From: Acinetobacter sp. TR3
GTDB lineage: Bacteria > Pseudomonadota > Gammaproteobacteria > Pseudomonadales > Moraxellaceae
Direction: 5' to 3'
DNA length: 64,000 nucleotides
Assembly (NCBI RefSeq): GCF_027105055.1
Contig: NZ_CP114264.1
Location: forward strand, 2,852,001-2,916,000
The notes beneath the pieces are model-generated. The model searched no databases. It saw nothing but the letters and a program-made list of their open reading frames with translations, and was not told where the DNA came from. This document shows positions 1 through 8,414 of the stretch, piece by piece; within the stretch, counting starts at the first letter, position 1, and the number at the start of each line of letters is the position of its first letter. A program made the translations under genes and the position numbers.

Positions 1-295
1 TAGAAGCACCAACTTCACGGCCTTCAAGCTCAGCTTCAGTAACACGGAACTCTTTAACTAAACGACCAGCAGCAACACCCGCTTTCGCAAAGTGACCTTT
101 CTGAGCGTTAGTTACGCGCGATTCGCGACGTTCACCAGTAGTTACTTGGATTGCTTGATAACCATCAGTTTCAAGTGTTTTGATTTGCGTAATGCGGTTT
201 GGATCGACTTCGATAACTGTAACAGGTACAGATACACCAGCATCTGTAAAGACGCGAGTCATACCACATTTGCGACCGACTAAACCAATAGCCAT
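1..295 (-). CDS. rplC: 50S ribosomal protein L3, partial (3' end outside window)
   Basis: The leftward frame begins at the ATG at 293-295 and translates as [16 protein letters not shown], the typical L3 N-terminus. It stays open to the window edge, so about 98 of roughly 210 residues are present. L3 is an early-assembling 23S rRNA-binding protein of the large subunit. It lies 57 bases after rpsJ on the same strand, the standard first two genes of the S10 operon, and it should share the rpsJ promoter and leader. Identity is certain; only the C-terminal part is missing. Confidence 0.97.
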   Translation of the reverse strand, partial: MAIGLVGRKCGMTRVFTDAGVSVPVTVIEVDPNRITQIKTLETDGYQAIQVTTGERRESRVTNAQKGHFAKAGVAAGRLVKEFRVTEAELEGREVGAS

Positions 296-352
296 GTGCA
301 TAAACCTCTAAAAAAGCGGCCTAATTAACTTAACGTTAATTAACCGAAAGCC

Positions 353-664
353 TTAACCCAAAGCGATCTGAACATCAACACCAGCAGCAAGATCCAACTT
401 CATCAATGCATCAACAGTTTTATCTGTAGGTTGAACGATGTCGATCAAACGTTTATAAGTGCGGATTTCGTACTGATCACGAGCGTCTTTGTTGACGTGC
501 GGTGAAGTAAGAACGTTGAAGCGTTCGATGCGAGTAGGCATCGGGATTGGACCACACACTTGTGCGCCAGTACGCTTAGCGGTTTCTACGATCTCTTGAG
601 CAGATTGATCAATCAGGCGATGATCAAAAGACTTCAAACGGATACGAATTCTCTGGTTAGACAT
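353..664 (-). CDS. rpsJ: 30S ribosomal protein S10
   Basis: This 103-residue protein begins [17 protein letters not shown], a near-invariant S10 start. The frame stays open 12 codons further upstream, but that extension has no family support and S10 is usually 103 residues, so the ATG at 662-664 is chosen. S10 is part of the 30S head and, as NusE, pairs with NusB in antitermination. It is the first gene of the S10 operon and is followed by rplC. The 165-base leader upstream is rich in hairpins, which fits the autogenous control known for this operon in enteric bacteria. Confidence 0.97.
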
Positions 665-711
665 ACCAGTAAACTCCAAGCCAAAAATATAAAGAATCAC
701 CCATGACGCAC

Positions 712-823
712 CTCACCTTATTGGTAAGTGTCAAGGGCAGTGAAAATCACTAAGGTCATGATCGATGCCACGACTGTAATGCGTTGACTACTTTCTTCGT
801 AGTGAACGCCCTCCATTTGAGGG
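712..823 (-). promoter_or_regulatory. Structured leader RNA upstream of rpsJ
   Basis: Four inverted repeats lie between the promoter and rpsJ: 809-823 (CCCTC/GAGGG arms), 781-809 (GCGTT-G-ACTAC paired with GTAGT-G-AACGC, 7-base loop), 739-751 (AGTGA/TCACT) and 712-728 (CTCACC/GGTAAG with one G-U pair). In E. coli, ribosomal protein L4 represses the S10 operon through its leader. Whether this leader works the same way is inference. Confidence 0.55.
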
Positions 824-829
824 TCGCCC

Positions 830-858
830 ATTATAACGATTGTTTAAGTCTTATGCAA
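830..858 (-). promoter_or_regulatory. Promoter of the S10 operon
   Basis: On the minus strand there is a TTGCAT -35 box (853-858), a 17-base spacer and a perfect TATAAT -10 box (830-835). Transcription should start near 823, giving a leader of about 160 nt before rpsJ. The match is strong and nothing else in the gap competes with it. Confidence 0.8.
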
Positions 859-890
859 TTCTTCTTTTATTTTTTTAGTTTTATACTTGA

Positions 891-1619
891 TTAAGCATTC
901 ACCACATACTCTATTGCTCGATTTAGTAATTGATTGCCTTGCTCAAACTTACTTTTAATCGTTTTTTTTAATTCTGCGATTGGCTGAACATATTGACCAT
1001 TAAACACCGCACTATCTTCTTCATTTTCAATCAACAATTGCAAAGCATGTGGTGTCATTTCAGGATGAAATTGAAACCCCAGTACATTGCGCCCAATTTG
1101 ATACATTTGATTTTGACAAACATTATTCTGCGCTAAACGGACTCCTCCACGGGGTATTTCGAAGGTTTCACTATGCCACTGCATAATGTTAATTTTTTCT
1201 GGTATTTGAAAGTAATTTTCGGGTACGTGTGAAACACGACCTACATCCATCCAACCTAATTCTTGATGTTGATTTCGACTCACAGATGCACCGAGTGCAT
1301 TGGCAATCAGTTGCCCCCCTAAACATAAACCAATCGCAGGTTTTCCCGCAGAGAGATAACGTCTTAACCATCTTTTTTCCAATTTTAACCAAGGATAATT
1401 TGCTTCATCATTTACACTCATGGTTCCACCCATAATGATCAGTAAATCAACCTCATCAATATGTGGTAGAGCCTCCAATTCAAGAGGTAAATCAACGGGT
1501 AAAGCAAAGAACTCTGTGGCGGTAATTTTTGCTTGATGTGCCTTTAAATAGTCATAGCAACTGCCAAAACCTTCACCAGCAATGTGCTGAAAATAATGCA
1601 CTCTTAAATGCGACTTCAT
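891..1619 (-). CDS. Class I glutamine amidotransferase-like protein
   Basis: This 242-residue soluble protein has the class I amidotransferase triad. The nucleophile elbow is GLCLGGQ with Cys at about 99, and FQFHPEM supplies His and Glu at about 185 and 187. An oxyanion-type IIMGGTMSVND loop sits near 61-71. Proteins of this GMP-synthase-like group hydrolyse glutamine or act on gamma-glutamyl compounds, and the substrate here cannot be told. It has no synthetase domain, so it is not guaA itself. It stands alone and is divergent from the PLP enzyme at 1787, with about 170 bases between them. Confidence 0.85.
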   Translation of the reverse strand: MKSHLRVHYFQHIAGEGFGSCYDYLKAHQAKITATEFFALPVDLPLELEALPHIDEVDLLIIMGGTMSVNDEANYPWLKLEKRWLRRYLSAGKPAIGLCLGGQLIANALGASVSRNQHQELGWMDVGRVSHVPENYFQIPEKINIMQWHSETFEIPRGGVRLAQNNVCQNQMYQIGRNVLGFQFHPEMTPHALQLLIENEEDSAVFNGQYVQPIAELKKTIKSKFEQGNQLLNRAIEYVVNA

Positions 1620-1786
1620 GCGCGTAAACCTATTGTAGTTAGAATGATAATTAGTCTTAGCAAAAATAAAGCCAGTTTTGACTAAAAGCTTTGATTCGTA
1701 ACGATTCTGAACAAAATATGCAAATCACTAGCAGGATTCGATATTTTCTCTTAACCTAAATCATTCTATTAATTTAATTTTGCCCC

Positions 1787-2980
1787 ATGACTAAACAAAA
1801 TAGCTTACAAACCACACTCATTCATGCACCACGCCAAGCTCCCCAATACATAGAAACGATTCAACCTCCCCTATTTCGCGCATCAACGATTATTTTTAAA
1901 ACAACAGCGCACCTTTTTGATCGCCATTGGACTAACCCTTATGATTATAGTTATGGCACACACGGTACACCGACGACGTTTACATTAGGGGATAATATTG
2001 CTCGAATTGAAGGTGGAAATTATTGTTTACTTGCACCCAGTGGCTTATCTGCAATCAATTTAGTGAATAGTACTTTTTTAAGTTCAGGGGATGAAGTTTG
2101 GGTTGCAGACAATATTTATGGCCCGAATCTGGAACACTTAAAGAATCTGCAAGACCGCTACGGCATCCACGTCAAAATTTACAACCCAATTGATGTGAAT
2201 AGCTTTCAACCGACTGAAAAAGCTAAATTGATTTGGCTAGAGGCGGCAGGTTCTGTCACTTTAGAGTTTCCCGACCTCAAAAATCTGGTTAAAAAAGCAC
2301 AGCAAGCGAAGGTTCTGACTGCACTGGATAATACATGGGGCGCTGGCCTGGCTTTTAATGCATTTGATTTTTCTGATGAGCATCTGTCTGTCGACATCAC
2401 TATACATGCGCTAACTAAATATCCAAGTGGCGGTGGCGATATTTTAATGGGTTCAGTAGTTACACGAGATCCGCAATTACATCATAAACTCTACCGTATG
2501 CATGCAACCCAAGGGATCTGTGTTTCAGGCGATGATACCGCACAAATTCAACGCAGCTTGGCTCATATGCCACTTCGTTATGAACAACAATCTAACAGTG
2601 CAATCACCATACTCGATTGGTTAAAGCAACAATCTCAATTTTGCCAAGTTTTACATCCAAGTGATGCCAATTCAACAGGTCATTTATTTTGGCAACAAGT
2701 CTGTGAAACAGGAAAAAGTGCAGGTTTAGTCAGCGTCATTTTCAAACCTGAATATGATCTCGCAGCAATTCGTAAATTCTGTGACAGCCTAACTTTATTT
2801 AAGCTTGGGTTTAGTTGGGGCGGCCCTATCAGTCTTGTTATGCTTTATGATTTAAAACAGATGCGAGAACTAGAAAATACACATTTACAACAAGGTTTAT
2901 TAGTTCGCTTCTGCATAGGACTAGAAGATCCAAACGATTTAATCCAAGATATTCAAAACGCACTAAAACAACTCGAATGA
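1787..2980 (+). CDS. Cys/Met-metabolism PLP-dependent enzyme (cystathionine beta-lyase-like)
   Basis: The protein has 397 residues and the fold of the cystathionine lyase/synthase family. The PLP lysine is in HALTKYPSGGGDILMG (about Lys211), the cofactor-binding Asp in LDNTWGAG (about Asp181), and SYGTHGTPT near 55-63 corresponds to the family's YxR-type substrate region. Family members cleave cystathionine to homocysteine, pyruvate and ammonia, and the overall pattern fits MetC best. The usual GHSD after the lysine is replaced by GGGD, which may mark a subgroup with another substrate. Only 19 bases separate it from the HerA-like gene, so the two may be co-transcribed. Confidence 0.82.
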   Translation: MTKQNSLQTTLIHAPRQAPQYIETIQPPLFRASTIIFKTTAHLFDRHWTNPYDYSYGTHGTPTTFTLGDNIARIEGGNYCLLAPSGLSAINLVNSTFLSSGDEVWVADNIYGPNLEHLKNLQDRYGIHVKIYNPIDVNSFQPTEKAKLIWLEAAGSVTLEFPDLKNLVKKAQQAKVLTALDNTWGAGLAFNAFDFSDEHLSVDITIHALTKYPSGGGDILMGSVVTRDPQLHHKLYRMHATQGICVSGDDTAQIQRSLAHMPLRYEQQSNSAITILDWLKQQSQFCQVLHPSDANSTGHLFWQQVCETGKSAGLVSVIFKPEYDLAAIRKFCDSLTLFKLGFSWGGPISLVMLYDLKQMRELENTHLQQGLLVRFCIGLEDPNDLIQDIQNALKQLE

Positions 2981-2999
2981 AATAAAGCATAGGTGAAGA

Positions 3000-4547
3000 A
3001 TGAATACACCCATTATTATTGCAAAAAAAACCACAGATACAACGCAAGATATTGTTTTACATTCTCAATTTGCAAACCGCCACGGTTTAATTGCAGGTGC
3101 GACAGGCACAGGTAAAACAGTGACTCTGAAGGTACTAGCCGAAAGTTTCTCACGGCTGGGCGTACCTGTCTTTTTGGCAGATGCTAAAGGTGATGTCTCT
3201 AGTTTGGCTAAAGCAGGAAGTAGCAACCTCAAATTTGATGAGCGTTTAAAAAACTTACAACTTGAACCCATTCCATTTGCTGCTTCCCCTGTTATTTTTT
3301 GGGATTTATTTGGGCAACAAGGTCATCCTATTCGTACCACAATTTCAGAAATTGGTCCGTTACTTTTGGCACAAATGCTAAATCTGAATGACACACAAGA
3401 AGGTGTTCTTTCGGCCGTTTTCCGTGTTGCAGATGATCAAGGGCTTTTATTAATTGATTTCAAAGACCTTAAAGCAATGCTGACCTATGTCAGCGAAAAT
3501 GCAGCCGAATTAAAAGCCGAATATGGCAACCTTTCTCCAGCTAGTCTAGGTGCAATTCAACGTAATTTATTGGCTTTAGGTGATCAAGGTGGAGAGCAAT
3601 TTTTTGGTGAGCCTAGCCTGAATATCCTCGATTTTATTCAGACCGATACCAATGGTCATGGCTATATCAATATCTTAGCCGCTGACAAGCTCATGAATAC
3701 TCCAAAGCTTTATGCCACATTCTTACTATGGATGATGTCAGAACTGTTTGAACAGTTGCCTGAAGTGGGTGATATGGACAAACCAAAGTTGGTATTCTTT
3801 TTCGATGAAGCGCATCTATTGTTTGATAATGCTAGTCCAACCTTACAACAAAAGATTGAGCAAGTCGTACGTCTCATTCGCTCGAAAGGCGTGGGAATTT
3901 ATTTTATTACTCAAAATCCTCTGGATTTACCAGAAAGTGTCTTAGGGCAATTGGGCAACCGAGTACAACATGCCTTACGTGCATTTACTCCAAAAGATCA
4001 AAAGGCAGTCAAAACCGCAGCGGATACCTTTCGAGCCAATCCAGCATTCAAAGTTGATCAAGCGATTACAGAACTTGCTGTAGGTGAAGCATTAATTAGT
4101 TGTCTAGATGAACAAGGGACACCGCAAATTGTAGAGCGCGGTTGGGTCATGCCACCTTACTCTTCATTTACACCAATCACGCCAGAAGAACGCCAAGTGA
4201 TTATTGGGCAAAGTATTGTCGCAGGTGTCTATGACCAAGCCGTGGATCGCGACAGCGCCTATGAAATGTTGCAAAAGAAAGTGCTACAACAGTCTCAACA
4301 AAAACAGGCAGATGAGTTAGAAAAGCAGCAAAGCAAAGAACAAGATGCTTTAGCCAAACAACAGGCGAAAGAACAAGAACGCTTTGCGAAAGAGCAACAA
4401 AAAGCCGCAGAGAAAGCACAACGAGATCGCGAAAAACTCACCCAAGATATTGTGGGAACTTTTGCAAAAAGTGCGGCTCGTAGCTTAGGTGGCTCTACAG
4501 GTCAAAAGATCGTTCGCGGTTTACTTGGTTCATTATTTGGCAAATAA
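3000..4547 (+). CDS. HerA-like P-loop ATPase (YjgR/DUF853 family)
   Basis: The protein has 515 residues. A Walker A motif, GATGTGKT, is at 33-40 and a Walker B, FFFDEAH, at 266-272. After about residue 425 comes a Gln/Lys/Glu-rich coiled-coil stretch and a basic C-terminus ending in GLLGSLFGK. This is the layout of YjgR-type HerA/FtsK-superfamily ATPases, of which HerA proper pumps DNA with the nuclease NurA. No NurA-like gene is adjacent. The biological role of the YjgR group is not established. A clear intrinsic terminator follows at 4571. Confidence 0.85.
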   Translation: MNTPIIIAKKTTDTTQDIVLHSQFANRHGLIAGATGTGKTVTLKVLAESFSRLGVPVFLADAKGDVSSLAKAGSSNLKFDERLKNLQLEPIPFAASPVIFWDLFGQQGHPIRTTISEIGPLLLAQMLNLNDTQEGVLSAVFRVADDQGLLLIDFKDLKAMLTYVSENAAELKAEYGNLSPASLGAIQRNLLALGDQGGEQFFGEPSLNILDFIQTDTNGHGYINILAADKLMNTPKLYATFLLWMMSELFEQLPEVGDMDKPKLVFFFDEAHLLFDNASPTLQQKIEQVVRLIRSKGVGIYFITQNPLDLPESVLGQLGNRVQHALRAFTPKDQKAVKTAADTFRANPAFKVDQAITELAVGEALISCLDEQGTPQIVERGWVMPPYSSFTPITPEERQVIIGQSIVAGVYDQAVDRDSAYEMLQKKVLQQSQQKQADELEKQQSKEQDALAKQQAKEQERFAKEQQKAAEKAQRDREKLTQDIVGTFAKSAARSLGGSTGQKIVRGLLGSLFGK

Positions 4548-4570
4548 AAATCTTTATTATTTTAAAAATC

Positions 4571-4602
4571 AGGGGATAATCATTTATCCCCTATTTTTTT
4601 TA
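4571..4602 (+). terminator. Intrinsic terminator after the HerA-like gene
   Basis: A perfect 9-bp stem (AGGGGATAA/TTATCCCCT) with a TCAT loop is followed by a run of eight T. It insulates hmp from the upstream pair. Confidence 0.85.
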
Positions 4603-4636
4603 TGGTTTTAGTCAAAGCAGATCTTGCAAATAAATT

Positions 4637-4667
4637 TTATAAGGTATATTTTAAATATATCTTATAA
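4637..4667. promoter_or_regulatory. NsrR-type operator upstream of hmp
   Basis: A 31-bp palindrome with 14 of 15 paired positions matching around a central T at 4652. Its inner part, AAGGTATATTT-T-AAATATATCTT (4641-4663), has the 11-1-11 layout of NsrR sites described in enteric bacteria. It ends 23 bases before the hmp start, where a bound repressor would block the promoter. The NsrR-like gene lies directly downstream of hmp. Operator assignment is inference from layout and neighbourhood. Confidence 0.78.
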
Positions 4668-4690
4668 ATGATAGCCAAGAGAGATCACTC

Positions 4691-5902
4691 ATGACTCCGC
4701 AGCAAATTGACCTTGTAAAAGCAACTGTACCTGTACTCCGTGAAAATGGTGTGGCACTCACTGGTTACTTTTACAACCGTATGTTAGGCAACAACCCAGA
4801 ATTAAAAGAAACCTTTAACATGGGGCATCAACGTAGCGGCGCGCAAGCACAAGCACTTGCTGGCGCAGTTTTGGCGTATGCAGAAAACATCGAAGACCCT
4901 TCTGTACTTTTACCTGTGGTCGAATTGATTGCGCACAAACATGTGAGCTTGAATATTCAATCACCTGATTACAGTATTGTGGGTGAGAACCTACTGCACT
5001 CTATTAGTGAAGTACTCAATATCTCAATGGAAGATCCATTGATTGGTGCATGGGCTGCCGCTTATGGTCAATTAGCTGACTTATTTATTAGCACTGAAAA
5101 AGCCATTTATGATCAACATCAACAAACCAAAGGCAGTTGGTTAGGTTGGCGTAATTTCAAAATTGCCAAGAAAGTAGTTGAGAGTGATGAGATCACTTCA
5201 TTCTATTTAGCTCCTGTGGATGGTGGTGAATTACCTAAATATGAAGCGGGTCAATATATTTCAGTTCGCGTGTTTGTACCTGAACTCAATTTAAGACAAC
5301 CACGTCAATATACGCTTTCAACGAGCCCTCAAGCAGATTACTTACGTATTTCAGTCAAACGTGAGGATGAAAAAGGTGAGTTAGCAGGTGGTTGGGTATC
5401 TAGTACATTGCATAGCTTAGCTGAGGGTTCAGAAATTGAAGTTTCTGCACCAACAGGTAACTTCTATTTAATTGATAGCAGCAAACGTAATGTATTTATT
5501 AGTGGTGGTGTAGGTTTCACCCCAATGATTGCAATGCTCAATCAATTGGTGACTTTAGATATGCCGCAACCTGTGAGCTTTATTCATGCTTGCCGCAGCA
5601 GCCAAGTGCATGCCATGAAAAAGCATATCCATGAACTAAAAGCAAAATATCCACGTTTGAGCACATTCACTGCTTATGAGTTTCCTCATCAAGGTGACGT
5701 GTTAGGCGAAGATTTTGATGCAGCGGGTCGCTTAGATTTAGTGTCAATGGATGCTGGATTATTACCAGCCAATGCAGACTATTATCTATGTGGTCCAATG
5801 CCATTTATGGCAGAGCAACATAAAGCTTTAGTTGCTCGTGGCATCCCTGCTGAAAATATCCATAGCGAAGCATTCGGTACGGGTGGCGTAAAACTCAGCT
5901 AA
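4691..5902 (+). CDS. hmp: Flavohemoprotein, nitric oxide dioxygenase
   Basis: The protein has 403 residues in the three-part Hmp layout. A globin domain spans about 1-140, with the proximal heme His near 84 in AHKH and the distal Tyr near 28 in GYFYNRML. An FAD domain follows with RQYTLST near 205, then an NAD-binding domain with GGVGFTPMIAML and the C-terminal CGP and EAFGTGG motifs. It oxidises NO to nitrate with O2 and NAD(P)H in the cytoplasm. The palindrome just upstream and the NsrR-like gene downstream point to derepression by NO. Length and motifs match the family fully. Confidence 0.96.
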   Translation: MTPQQIDLVKATVPVLRENGVALTGYFYNRMLGNNPELKETFNMGHQRSGAQAQALAGAVLAYAENIEDPSVLLPVVELIAHKHVSLNIQSPDYSIVGENLLHSISEVLNISMEDPLIGAWAAAYGQLADLFISTEKAIYDQHQQTKGSWLGWRNFKIAKKVVESDEITSFYLAPVDGGELPKYEAGQYISVRVFVPELNLRQPRQYTLSTSPQADYLRISVKREDEKGELAGGWVSSTLHSLAEGSEIEVSAPTGNFYLIDSSKRNVFISGGVGFTPMIAMLNQLVTLDMPQPVSFIHACRSSQVHAMKKHIHELKAKYPRLSTFTAYEFPHQGDVLGEDFDAAGRLDLVSMDAGLLPANADYYLCGPMPFMAEQHKALVARGIPAENIHSEAFGTGGVKLS

Positions 5903-5921
5903 TCGGTGCTGCGTTTTGCAT

Positions 5922-5952
5922 AGGGCTAGTCTATGTTAGACTAGCCCTTTCT
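5922..5952 (+). terminator. Intrinsic terminator after hmp
   Basis: A perfect 12-bp stem (AGGGCTAGTCTA/TAGACTAGCCCT) with a 3-base loop, followed by TTTCTGTTT. It suggests hmp and nsrR are at least partly separate transcripts. Confidence 0.8.
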
Positions 5953-5981
5953 GTTTAAAGCAATAGATTGAGTGAAAACCC

Positions 5982-6434
5982 ATGCAACTCAATAAGTTTA
6001 CTGATTATGCACTCAGAATCTTAATGTATGTCGCTCGTCCGAGTGATGTACCGTATACGATTGCAGATATTGCACGGGACTTGCATGTATCCCAAAACCA
6101 TTTAGTGAAAATCGTTCACTTCATGGGAAAACAGCATTGGATCGTAACGATTCGCGGCAAAGGCGGTGGACTTCGTTTAAATCCAGAGGCTAAAAGTCTA
6201 AAATTAGGTGAGATTGTTCGTATCTTACAAGGCAATCATCAAATCGTAGAATGTAATACGCCACCTTGTGTTTTACGCTCTCATTGCGGACTTAAAAGTA
6301 TTTTGGATCAAGCTTTAGAATGTTTTTATCAAAACCTAGATCAATATACACTTGGAGAAGTGGTGCAATATGGCATTCTTCCCTCTTCTACAAATTCAAA
6401 TATTGACTTTTTACAACTCGTTCAAAAAGCCTAA
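5982..6434 (+). CDS. nsrR: Rrf2-family nitric-oxide-sensing repressor NsrR
   Basis: The protein has 150 residues with an N-terminal winged helix (MQLNKFTDYALRILMYVA). Three Fe-S ligand cysteines at 91, 96 and 102 (CNTPPC then HC) have exactly the spacing of E. coli NsrR. Asp8, a cluster ligand in Streptomyces NsrR, is also present. IscR and RsrR have different spacings, so NsrR is the best call. The protein should release its operator when NO attacks the cluster. It sits behind hmp, the usual main target. No second copy of the palindrome was seen before nsrR itself. Confidence 0.92.
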   Translation: MQLNKFTDYALRILMYVARPSDVPYTIADIARDLHVSQNHLVKIVHFMGKQHWIVTIRGKGGGLRLNPEAKSLKLGEIVRILQGNHQIVECNTPPCVLRSHCGLKSILDQALECFYQNLDQYTLGEVVQYGILPSSTNSNIDFLQLVQKA

Positions 6435-6508
6435 ACATCAAGATTCGCACGAATCTCTCACATCCTTTATAATAGTCGTTGCTATTTCAATTCAAAAAGT
6501 AAGCTTCT

Positions 6509-7285
6509 ATGCGTCGTAGTGAAAAATCGAAAGACACCAAAGCCAAACTCGCACCTAAACAAAAAATCAGTTATGAAAAAAAGACTGATCCTGCTGTAAC
6601 CGCGTATGCAGTGCAGTCTTTGACTTGGTTACGCCAAGCTGAATTTTTGATGAGTGCGCCTAAACTGGATTTGTGCGTAGAAGATACAGGTTATGAAATC
6701 GCATTTGCAGGTCGTTCCAATGCAGGAAAATCGAGTGCAATTAATGCTTTAACCAATCAAAAGCAACTCGCACGCGCTTCAAAAAGACCTGGGCGCACGC
6801 AAATGATTAACTTTTTTAGCTTAGGTAATCCAGATCAACGTTTAGTTGATTTACCAGGTTATGGTTATGCGGCTGTACCTGAAGCGATGAAAATCGTATG
6901 GCAGAAAGAACTTGAGAACTATCTGATCCATCGTAAAAGCTTACAAGGCTTGGTACTGTTAATGGACATCCGTCATCCATTACAACACTTTGACTTAATG
7001 ATGCTGGAATGGGCACATTCACGTCATTTATTTGTACACATCCTGCTCACCAAAGCAGATAAATTAAACCGTGGCCCTGCCAATAAAGTACTATTAGAAA
7101 TTAAGCAGCAGTTGAAGAAAATGAAACTTGATTTCTCGATTCAATTATTCTCTTCACTCAATCGAATTGGTTTAGAAGAATTGGCAAGCGTCATGGGTGG
7201 CCGTTTAAATTTCACACTTGATCAACCAGCAGAATTTGACCTTGATCAGATCCCAGAAGCTTCAGAAATAGACGTCGAAGAATAA
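6509..7285 (+). CDS. engB: Ribosome biogenesis GTPase EngB/YsxC
   Basis: The protein has 258 residues and a TRAFAC-class GTPase domain. G1 is GRSNAGKS at 68-75, G3 is VDLPGYG near 112, and G4 is TKAD near 185. An N-terminal extension of about 45 residues rich in Lys, and an acidic C-terminal tail, frame the domain. EngB is needed for late 50S assembly in bacteria where it was tested. The gene stands alone, with a TATAAT-like element about 40 bases upstream. The first ATG is used. The N-terminal extension is longer than in E. coli YihA (about 210 residues). Confidence 0.94.
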   Translation: MRRSEKSKDTKAKLAPKQKISYEKKTDPAVTAYAVQSLTWLRQAEFLMSAPKLDLCVEDTGYEIAFAGRSNAGKSSAINALTNQKQLARASKRPGRTQMINFFSLGNPDQRLVDLPGYGYAAVPEAMKIVWQKELENYLIHRKSLQGLVLLMDIRHPLQHFDLMMLEWAHSRHLFVHILLTKADKLNRGPANKVLLEIKQQLKKMKLDFSIQLFSSLNRIGLEELASVMGGRLNFTLDQPAEFDLDQIPEASEIDVEE

Positions 7286-7414
7286 ATAATGCATTTTATG
7301 CAACTTGATGCATTAAATAATTTCTAATTGTCCTGAATTGCTAAACACAAACACTAGGTAGTTTTCATATACTGCTTAGTGTTGGTTCATTGCACTATCG
7401 ATTAGGACTAAACG

Positions 7415-8359
7415 ATGAAATTACTATCATTTATGAAGAACAAAGTTCTTGGTTCTTCGATTGACTATAAAATTCTCCCACGCAAAGTGAAGTTTGACTG
7501 GGAAAAAACACCAGTGGATTGGATTCCAAACCAGCCTTATGCCAGTTATTTTATTAATGAAATTAACAATATTTTGCCTGCTGGTGAGTTTTGGTTCTGC
7601 CGCTTATACAACAAAGTTCTTCCAGAAATTACTGATGAAAAATTAAAACAAGACGTTCAAGCATTTATTCGCCAAGAAGCGATGCATGCGGTTGCACATA
7701 CGTCTGCGAACAAAGAATATCTTAGCCAACGTAATATTGATATTCAGCGTAATCTCGATATTATGGATTTCGTATTTAACAAAGCTTTAGCTGATAAGCC
7801 TTTTGGTAAAGAAGTTCCTAAAATACTTGACCATCAATGGGATTTGTTCCGTCTAGGCGTCATTGCAACAGTTGAACACATGACGTGTGTATTGGGTAAA
7901 TACGCACTGTACAACAAACGTTGGGAAGAACTCGGTGCTGATCCAGAAATGATTGATCTGATTAAATGGCATGGTTCTGAAGAAATCGAACATCGTACCG
8001 TTGCTTTTGATCTATATCGTCATTTAGGTGGTGGTTATATTGCACGTTATTACATGAGTGTCGCTGTAATCGTGGGTGTACTTGGTTTATGGGTTGATGG
8101 CGCGGCACATATCATGGGTCAAGATCCTCGTTTTGCCGACAAAAAACCGAGCTTATTTAGACCATGGGTTTGGATGGAATGGTACAAAATTGGTCGTCAA
8201 GATAATCAGGTTTTACCAAATCCAATTTGGTTAGTCGCTCAACAAATCGACTATCTCATGCCTTGGTATGATCCTGTGAAAGAAGGTAATACTCAAGATG
8301 CGGTGAATTATTTAAATAATTCACCGGCAGCAAAACGCGCTTTACAACAAGCCGCATAA
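7415..8359 (+). CDS. Predicted metal-dependent hydrolase (PF10118-type, ferritin-like)
   Basis: The protein has 314 residues. Carboxylate and histidine motifs suggest a diiron ferritin-like site: GEFWFCRLYN near 56, RQEAMHAVAH near 89-98, TVEHM near 150 and GSEEIEHRTVAFDLY near 190. A hydrophobic stretch near 210-232 could be membrane-associated. The pattern is that of the family annotated as predicted metal-dependent hydrolase, which has no firmly assigned reaction. It is a single gene with its own terminator. Function beyond metal binding is unknown. Confidence 0.8.
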   Translation: MKLLSFMKNKVLGSSIDYKILPRKVKFDWEKTPVDWIPNQPYASYFINEINNILPAGEFWFCRLYNKVLPEITDEKLKQDVQAFIRQEAMHAVAHTSANKEYLSQRNIDIQRNLDIMDFVFNKALADKPFGKEVPKILDHQWDLFRLGVIATVEHMTCVLGKYALYNKRWEELGADPEMIDLIKWHGSEEIEHRTVAFDLYRHLGGGYIARYYMSVAVIVGVLGLWVDGAAHIMGQDPRFADKKPSLFRPWVWMEWYKIGRQDNQVLPNPIWLVAQQIDYLMPWYDPVKEGNTQDAVNYLNNSPAAKRALQQAA

Positions 8360-8369
8360 GCATTTCAAT

Positions 8370-8401
8370 AAAAAAGCAGAAGTCTTCTCCTGCTTTTTTA
8401 T
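8370..8401. terminator. Bidirectional intrinsic terminator
   Basis: An A-tract, a 9-bp stem (AAAAAGCAG/CTGCTTTTT) and a T-tract lie between two convergent genes, so it can serve both strands. Confidence 0.8.
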
Positions 8402-8414
8402 TTCTTAAATCGCA

